Source: Lachnospiraceae bacterium (GTDB lineage Bacteria > Bacillota > Clostridia > Lachnospirales > Lachnospiraceae). From it: a stretch of DNA of 10,096 nucleotides. The translations under genes were made by a program, and so were the position numbers. The DNA lies in NCBI GenBank assembly GCA_900751785.1, contig CAADSM010000161.1, positions 1-10,096 of the forward strand. Reading direction: 5' to 3'. The notes beneath the pieces were generated by a model. That model searched no databases. It was not told the DNA's origin and worked only from the letters and a program-made list of their open reading frames with translations. Shown here piece after piece: positions 5,610-10,096 of this stretch (the first letter of the stretch is position 1; each line of letters starts with the position of its first letter).

Positions 5610-7472
5610 ATGACAGAATCATTTTTACAGATACGCCCCGGGGTCTCCCCGGATGCACCGGCCGGCTCGGAGCTCCTCTCCGTCTTCGTCGGTCTTCCGG
5701 AAAAACTGGATACCGAAGAAACACTCGCTGCAGACAGCGCTTCTTTTCCCGCCGCCTTCTCAGAATACGCATGGCGAAACGACACCGTATGTACAAAACT
5801 GATCCTCTTGAATCGGTGTGATAAGACTTTGACCGCATCGATCACGGCGGGCCGCATCGTTTCCGACACCGGCAGCGTCATCGATACCGAGAATATCCAC
5901 ATCCGTCGGATGCAGAACGTCTGCGTAAATATCGGGAGAAATGAACCCAGTGCACCTGTGAAGCCGTTCCCGGATGTCCTTGTCCCCGAAGACGGTGCGA
6001 TTGAGATCAGCCCGCACTCTGTCCGCTTCGTATGGATCGACATTTCCATCCCCATGGATACACATCCCGGGATCTACCGCGGCACGCTGTCCGTCACTGC
6101 CGAACGCAGTAGTACCGCTGAGCGCACAGCCGCGGATGGCACCACTCTTTCACCGGTCATCATAGACTGTACTCTGCATGTCATCGACCTCGTCCAGCCT
6201 TCTGCATCGGACACAGGCACGCTTGCAGAGCTGTGGCAGTATCCCTTTGCCATCGGGGAATATTACGGGATTCAAGAAACAGAATACTTTACAGATACAC
6301 ATTTTAAATATCTAAAGGACAGCCTTCTGGCTTATCAGGAGACCGGAGGGCGGGCAGTCACTGCCACTATTGTGGAGGAGGCATGGAATCATCAGTCCTT
6401 TTACGGAAATCCTTCCATGATCAAATGGTTCCGCGAGGCAGACGGCACCTTCTCTTTTGACTACAGCTGGTACGACCGGTGGATCAGCTATGCCGTGCGC
6501 CTCGGCATCCTGGATCCCAGCAGCGGTATCGGCATGATCCAATGCTACAGCATCGTTCCGTGGGAGAATCAGATCGGATACACAGACCGCTCCTCCGGGC
6601 AGTATGTGACCGCGCGTTTCATTCCGGGGACCGGCGAATGGACCGATGTGTGGACTGCATTTCTCACGGACTTCATCAACCACTCAGAAGCAATGGGATG
6701 GCTGGATCTGACCTATATCGCAATGGATGAGAGAAAACCTGCCGAGCTGATCCCGGCCGTGGAGCTCATACATTCTGTCCGCTCCACAGGTTCCGGAAAG
6801 CATTTCAGGATCTTCTCTGCACTCAACTATAACAATCAGGACGATCCTGCATTTACGGACAAGATCGACGATGTCTCCGTGGCTCTGTGCCACATTGAAA
6901 GAGAGGGGAATCTGTTCCGCCAGTTCGCCGCACACAGAAGGGAGCTTGGACTGAATACGACCGTCTACAACTGCACCGGCATTTATCCCGGAAGCTTTCT
7001 CTACAATGATCCTGCAGAAAATGAGTGGATGATGTGGTATACCCTCGCCCAGGGCGCAGACGGCTTCCTCCGCTGGGCATGGGACAACTGGACCGATGAT
7101 CCGCTGGGCGGCAATTCCTACTCTGTGTTCGAGCCGGGCGACTGCTGGTATGTCTATCCTGCGGCAGATCATGCAGCAGCGGGAAGCGCCTCCACTCCGT
7201 ACTGTCTCAGCTCTCCCCGCTGCGAGATGCTGAAAAAAGGAATCCGGGATATTTCCAAGGCGAAATTCCTGATGCAGTCTGATCCGGGAATCAAGGAAAA
7301 GCTGCTCCAGCTCCTGGACACGCTGAGACGTCCCGCCGAGTGCATCAACGAATACGGGAGTGCCGCGCCCGCCTCGGTCAAAGATGCACATACACTCCTC
7401 GAGGACACTCTCCGGATGCGGAGCCGTCTGATGGAGCTCTCCGAGGAATATGTCAATCGCCGGAAGCGCTAA
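5610..7472 (+). CDS. GH123/DUF4091-like putative glycoside hydrolase, no signal peptide
   Basis: A 620-residue protein. An N-terminal beta-rich region (about 1-195) precedes a probable TIM-barrel region (about 200-550) resembling the GH123 catalytic domain, formerly DUF4091 (PF13320), and a charged helical tail (about 555-620). Matching features are the acidic pair Asp373-Glu374 in YIAMDERKPAE, the place of the catalytic Asp-Glu in GH123 N-acetylgalactosaminidases, the aromatic GADGFLRWAWDNW stretch (482-494), GDCWYVYPA (510-518), and the SSPRCEMLKKGIRDI stretch (534-548) typical of DUF4091 proteins. Characterised GH123 enzymes are exo-beta-N-acetylgalactosaminidases using substrate-assisted catalysis; substrate here is not proven. 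The N-terminus is polar with no signal peptide, lipobox or membrane segment, so the protein appears cytoplasmic and would act on imported oligosaccharide. AAAGGAG sits 7 bases before the ATG. No sugar transporter or other glycosidase is nearby. Confidence 0.78.
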   Translation: MTESFLQIRPGVSPDAPAGSELLSVFVGLPEKLDTEETLAADSASFPAAFSEYAWRNDTVCTKLILLNRCDKTLTASITAGRIVSDTGSVIDTENIHIRRMQNVCVNIGRNEPSAPVKPFPDVLVPEDGAIEISPHSVRFVWIDISIPMDTHPGIYRGTLSVTAERSSTAERTAADGTTLSPVIIDCTLHVIDLVQPSASDTGTLAELWQYPFAIGEYYGIQETEYFTDTHFKYLKDSLLAYQETGGRAVTATIVEEAWNHQSFYGNPSMIKWFREADGTFSFDYSWYDRWISYAVRLGILDPSSGIGMIQCYSIVPWENQIGYTDRSSGQYVTARFIPGTGEWTDVWTAFLTDFINHSEAMGWLDLTYIAMDERKPAELIPAVELIHSVRSTGSGKHFRIFSALNYNNQDDPAFTDKIDDVSVALCHIEREGNLFRQFAAHRRELGLNTTVYNCTGIYPGSFLYNDPAENEWMMWYTLAQGADGFLRWAWDNWTDDPLGGNSYSVFEPGDCWYVYPAADHAAAGSASTPYCLSSPRCEMLKKGIRDISKAKFLMQSDPGIKEKLLQLLDTLRRPAECINEYGSAAPASVKDAHTLLEDTLRMRSRLMELSEEYVNRRKR

Positions 7473-7545
7473 AAGGCGCATTCCAGGATTGTAAGCGGTC
7501 ATCAAAATCTCAGGCGAAACCGGACTTTGGCCCGCCGCCATCACA

Positions 7546-7590
7546 AAAAGCAGAAGCGCACAGCCGAATAAGCTGCGCGTTTCTGCTTTT
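7546..7590. terminator. Bidirectional terminator between the GH123-like gene and paaK
   Basis: A 19-bp stem pairs 7546-7564 with 7572-7590, with one G-U pair and one mismatch around a 7-base loop (CGAATAA). The upper strand ends in CTGCTTTT and the lower strand in CTGCTTTTTG, so it can stop transcripts from both convergent genes. It lies 74 bases after the GH123-like stop and 29 bases after the paaK stop. Confidence 0.8.
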
Positions 7591-7618
7591 CTGACGGACA
7601 GCATCTGCTGACACCGAC

Positions 7619-8851
7619 TCAATATCTGTTGTCAAAAATCCTCGTTGATTTCTTCTCACTCCTTGGCAGATCACCGATCCCCACCGGTTTCACGTGCACC
7701 AGAATGCCGATCTTATCTTTAAATGCTTTTTGGATGGCTTTCTCTGCCTGCTTCTTATCCACTCCCTTATTGACCTCCACGAAAAGCGTGCACTCGTCTT
7801 TTCCGAAAAGGTGATCCAGCATGAACTGATATTCGCTGGAAGCCTCAGGAACATCCCGCAGCATTTCCTCGATCTGGCTCGGGAAAATGTTCACGCCTTT
7901 CACCTTCACCATATCGTCCGTCCTTCCGACCAGTGTGTCAATCCTCGGGAACTTGGATCCGCATTTGCACTCTCCCGGGATAAAACGGGTCAGATCATGT
8001 GTGCGGTAGCGGATCAGCGGCGCGCCCTGCTTTCTCAGAGTAGTGATGACAAGCTCTCCCACCTCTCCGTCGGGAACAGTCTCGCCGGTCTTGGGATCCA
8101 CGATCTCAAAATACAGATAGTCGTCCCAGTAGTGCATGCCACACTCATAGTCACAGCTCATGGCGATCCCCGGTCCATAGACTTCCGTCAGTCCGTAGAT
8201 ATCATAGAGCTGAACCCCCAGCTCCGCCGCGATGCGGGCGCGCATCTTGCTGCCCCATCTCTCTGAGCCGATGACGCCCTTCCTGAGATAGATTTTATCT
8301 GTAAGATTCCTCTTCCCGATCTCTTCCGCCAAAAGGAGTGCATAGGATGAGGTCGCACAGAGCACTGTAGCCTTCATGTCCTGCATCATGCGGAGCTGCT
8401 TCTCTGTATTGCCCGGTCCCATGGGGATCGTCATGGCGCCAAGGTACTCCGCTCCTGCCTGAAATCCGATGCCGGCGGTCCACAGGCCGTAGCCCGGAGT
8501 GATCTGGATGCGGTCCAGTGCCGTGATCCCTGCCATCTCGTAGCAACGGGCAAACATTTTCGCCCAGTCCTCCACATCCTTTTTTGTATAAGGGATGATC
8601 ACTGGAACCCCTGTCGTTCCTGAGGAAGAATGGATGCGCACTACCTCTTCATCAGGCACCGCCTGCAGTCCGAGCGGATACGCCTCACGCAGATCTCCCT
8701 TCCATGTAAACGGCAGCTTCTCAAAATCCTCCTGCGTTTTTATCGCTTCCACATCGATCTCTTTGAATTTTGCCTTATAAAAGCAGTCCTTTGACGTGAG
8801 CTGACGCAGGTTCTCTTTGATCATCTCAAACTGCAGTTCTGTCATCTTCAT
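7619..8851 (-). CDS. paaK: Phenylacetate-CoA ligase family protein
   Basis: A 410-residue adenylate-forming enzyme that activates aryl acetates such as phenylacetate with ATP and CoA, giving aryl-acetyl-CoA, AMP and PPi. Motifs in order: phosphate loop SSSGTTGVP (75-83), adenine-side DIYGLTE (217-223), YRTHD (282-286), hinge GRTDDMVKVKG (309-319), and C-terminal LPRSEKKSTRIFDNR (395-409), which carries the catalytic Lys. Length is slightly below the usual 430 or so but all motifs are present. The ATG overlaps the iorB stop (ATGA) and follows GGAGGGG, so it is translationally coupled as the last gene of iorA-iorB-paaK. In anaerobes this pairing suggests handling of aryl-acetyl-CoA made by IorAB. 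Direction in vivo, aryl acetate release or uptake, cannot be decided from sequence. No aerobic paa ring-oxidation genes are in the window. Confidence 0.93.
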   Translation of the reverse strand: MKMTELQFEMIKENLRQLTSKDCFYKAKFKEIDVEAIKTQEDFEKLPFTWKGDLREAYPLGLQAVPDEEVVRIHSSSGTTGVPVIIPYTKKDVEDWAKMFARCYEMAGITALDRIQITPGYGLWTAGIGFQAGAEYLGAMTIPMGPGNTEKQLRMMQDMKATVLCATSSYALLLAEEIGKRNLTDKIYLRKGVIGSERWGSKMRARIAAELGVQLYDIYGLTEVYGPGIAMSCDYECGMHYWDDYLYFEIVDPKTGETVPDGEVGELVITTLRKQGAPLIRYRTHDLTRFIPGECKCGSKFPRIDTLVGRTDDMVKVKGVNIFPSQIEEMLRDVPEASSEYQFMLDHLFGKDECTLFVEVNKGVDKKQAEKAIQKAFKDKIGILVHVKPVGIGDLPRSEKKSTRIFDNRY

Positions 8852-9429
8852 ACTTGTTCCCCTCCGAGCTTAAGCGCCTTCTCATTGAGCGCGATATATT
8901 TTTCCTTCACATTTTTTCTCACCGCTTCCAGCATCTCGTCCATAGAAATCCCAAGCGCCCCGCTTTTTGCGGCTGCTCCCAGAAGCGCCACATTCAGAAC
9001 CTTGGACGATCCTGCCCTCCTGCAGATCTCATCACCGTCCACAACGATCACCTGTCCCGCCTTCTTTTTCAGATAGTCCAGCATCTCACCGCCGCTGTAA
9101 CTGCTGCCGCCGAGGCTCGCAGTCACCGGCTTGACGATCCTGCTGTTCGTGATCACCAATCCGCCTTCTTTCAGATACGGCAGACAGCGCACAGCCTCTC
9201 CGGGCTCAAATGCCAGGATCACATCCGCGCCTCCTGCCGGGATCAGCGGGGAATGGACCTCTTCTCCTGCACGGACATGGCTCACCACTGATCCGCCTCT
9301 CTGCGCCATTCCGATAGTCTCCGTCGTCCGGACAAAATCTCCCTGTTCCATCGCCGCGTATGCAATGAGCCGCGACGCCAGCACAACGCCCTGGCCTCCT
9401 ACTCCGCAGAGCAAACAATTCCTGCTCAT
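8848..9429 (-). CDS. iorB: Indolepyruvate:ferredoxin oxidoreductase, beta subunit
   Basis: A 193-residue subunit of the TPP- and Fe-S-dependent oxidoreductase that converts aryl pyruvates and CoA to aryl-acetyl-CoA and CO2 while reducing ferredoxin. It belongs to the gamma-type 2-oxoacid:acceptor oxidoreductase domain. The N-terminal GVGGQGVV (9-16), ETIGMAQRGGSV (37-48) and NVALLGA (146-152) are characteristic. The usual length is about 190-200, so it is complete. The ATG at 9429 is preferred over the in-frame GTG one codon upstream: GGAGGTGAG lies 8 bases before it, and it overlaps the iorA stop as TGATG, a standard coupling arrangement. It needs IorA for activity. The next gene, paaK, overlaps its stop codon. 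Confidence 0.93.
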   Translation of the reverse strand: MSRNCLLCGVGGQGVVLASRLIAYAAMEQGDFVRTTETIGMAQRGGSVVSHVRAGEEVHSPLIPAGGADVILAFEPGEAVRCLPYLKEGGLVITNSRIVKPVTASLGGSSYSGGEMLDYLKKKAGQVIVVDGDEICRRAGSSKVLNVALLGAAAKSGALGISMDEMLEAVRKNVKEKYIALNEKALKLGGEQV

Positions 9430-10096
9430 CACATCTCACCTCCCTCTGATCCGGCTCTTCCGATCGCATCAAACGGACATACCGAGGAACAGACACCGCA
9501 TCCATAGCACAGAGACGGATCGATCCTCACGCTGTCTCCGTCGGTGACGATCGCGGGACATCCCAGCTCACGGATGCACACCTTACATTTCCTGCACTTC
9601 TCCTGGCATACTTCATATCGGATCTGCGGCTTTGCCACTGCAATGCACGGAGACTTAAAGATGACCGCGCGCACGCCGCTCCCCTCCGCCGCCTGTTTCA
9701 CCGCTTCCACTGCGCTTTCGAGCTGAAGGGGATCTGCCTCATAGATCCGCTCCACGCCAATTCCCTCCAGGATCTTTCGGATGCTGATCTTCGCGGCAAC
9801 ATCGCCCATGATCGTCTTCCCCGTCCCGGGATGCGGCTGATGTCCGGTCATTGCCGTAGTGGAGTTGTCCAGCACCACGAGCACGATATCATTTCCGTTA
9901 TATACTGCGTTTACCACGCCGGTGATCCCAGATGCAAAAAATGTGGAATCTCCGATAAATGCAAAATTCACCGTGTCTGGTTCCACCGCATGAAGTCCCT
10001 GGGCGATCGTCACACCAGCCCCCATGCACAGGCAGGTGTCTACCATGTCAAGAGGCTGTGCGTTTCCGAGTGTATAGCATCCGATGTCGCCGCTGA
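9429..10096 (-). CDS. iorA: Indolepyruvate:ferredoxin oxidoreductase, alpha subunit (C-terminal part, cut by window edge)
   Basis: The open frame continues past the first internal Met (10046) to the right edge, reading SGDIGCYTLGNAQPLD just before it, which is a conserved IorA stretch. So the gene is 5'-truncated by the window, not a short protein. About 222 residues are visible, against roughly 600 for full IorA. The TPP-binding region shows FIGDSTFFASGITGVVNAVYNG, with GDS and a downstream Asn as the TPP/Mg signature. The C-terminus is a ferredoxin-like domain: a first Cys cluster (CQEKCRKCKVCIRELGCP) and a second CYGCGVCSSVCP, fitting two [4Fe-4S] clusters that pass electrons to ferredoxin. 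It is the first visible gene of iorA-iorB-paaK; its promoter lies outside. Oxygen sensitivity of this class fits an anaerobe. Confidence 0.95.
   Translation of the reverse strand, partial: SGDIGCYTLGNAQPLDMVDTCLCMGAGVTIAQGLHAVEPDTVNFAFIGDSTFFASGITGVVNAVYNGNDIVLVVLDNSTTAMTGHQPHPGTGKTIMGDVAAKISIRKILEGIGVERIYEADPLQLESAVEAVKQAAEGSGVRAVIFKSPCIAVAKPQIRYEVCQEKCRKCKVCIRELGCPAIVTDGDSVRIDPSLCYGCGVCSSVCPFDAIGRAGSEGGEM

Noticed and set aside
6684..7622. 312-codon minus-strand frame
   Set aside because: It is antisense to the GH123-like gene, crosses the bidirectional terminator, and shows no recognisable family.
9430..9432. GTG start for iorB one codon upstream
   Set aside because: The adjacent ATG has better spacing to GGAGGTGAG and forms the usual TGATG overlap with the iorA stop; the difference is one residue.
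9429..10046. IorA as a short 205-residue protein starting at an internal Met
   Set aside because: Conserved IorA sequence (GDIGCYTLG) continues in frame to the window edge, so the gene is simply cut by the window.

Overview
The window looks like a chromosomal segment of an anaerobic, gut-type Clostridia, most likely Lachnospiraceae. This is inferred from strong AGGAGG ribosome sites, sigma-A promoters with 17-base spacers, moderate GC, a membrane-anchored XRE regulator of the common Firmicute type, and an oxygen-sensitive indolepyruvate:ferredoxin oxidoreductase operon. No species can be named from the sequence alone. No phage, plasmid, transposase, tRNA, rRNA or CRISPR sequence was seen.

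Layout. Bases 1-316 have no convincing gene. They hold two leftward promoters that look like duplicates of each other, and a 64-bp inverted-repeat unit flanked by direct repeats. An XRE-family regulator with four membrane helices (317-1099, minus) is divergent from an ABC-F ATPase (1251-2807, plus), which is followed by a small GNAT-type acetyltransferase (2936-3214, plus) with its own promoter. Bases 3215-3461 are a dense run of hairpins ending in a terminator shared with the convergent malic enzyme (3462-4646, minus). A histidine phosphatase (4841-5380, minus) lies upstream of malic enzyme, and each has its own promoter. Divergent from the phosphatase is a 620-residue GH123/DUF4091-like protein with no signal peptide (5610-7472, plus). 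A bidirectional terminator (7546-7590) separates it from a leftward operon: iorA (3' part only, running off the right edge), iorB, then a phenylacetate-CoA ligase (paaK). Stop and start codons overlap at both junctions.

How the genes work together. The clearest functional unit is iorA-iorB-paaK. IorAB oxidises aryl pyruvates (transamination products of Phe, Tyr and Trp) to aryl-acetyl-CoA and reduces ferredoxin. The ligase can interconvert aryl-acetyl-CoA and aryl acetate. Together they suggest fermentative aromatic amino-acid catabolism to aryl acetates, or the reverse. Malic enzyme links malate to pyruvate and reduced nicotinamide. The other genes look like independent single-gene units. 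No clearly new multi-gene system is visible. The most unusual signals are non-coding: the repeat architecture at 180-265, the duplicated promoter, and the hairpin cluster at 3241-3422.
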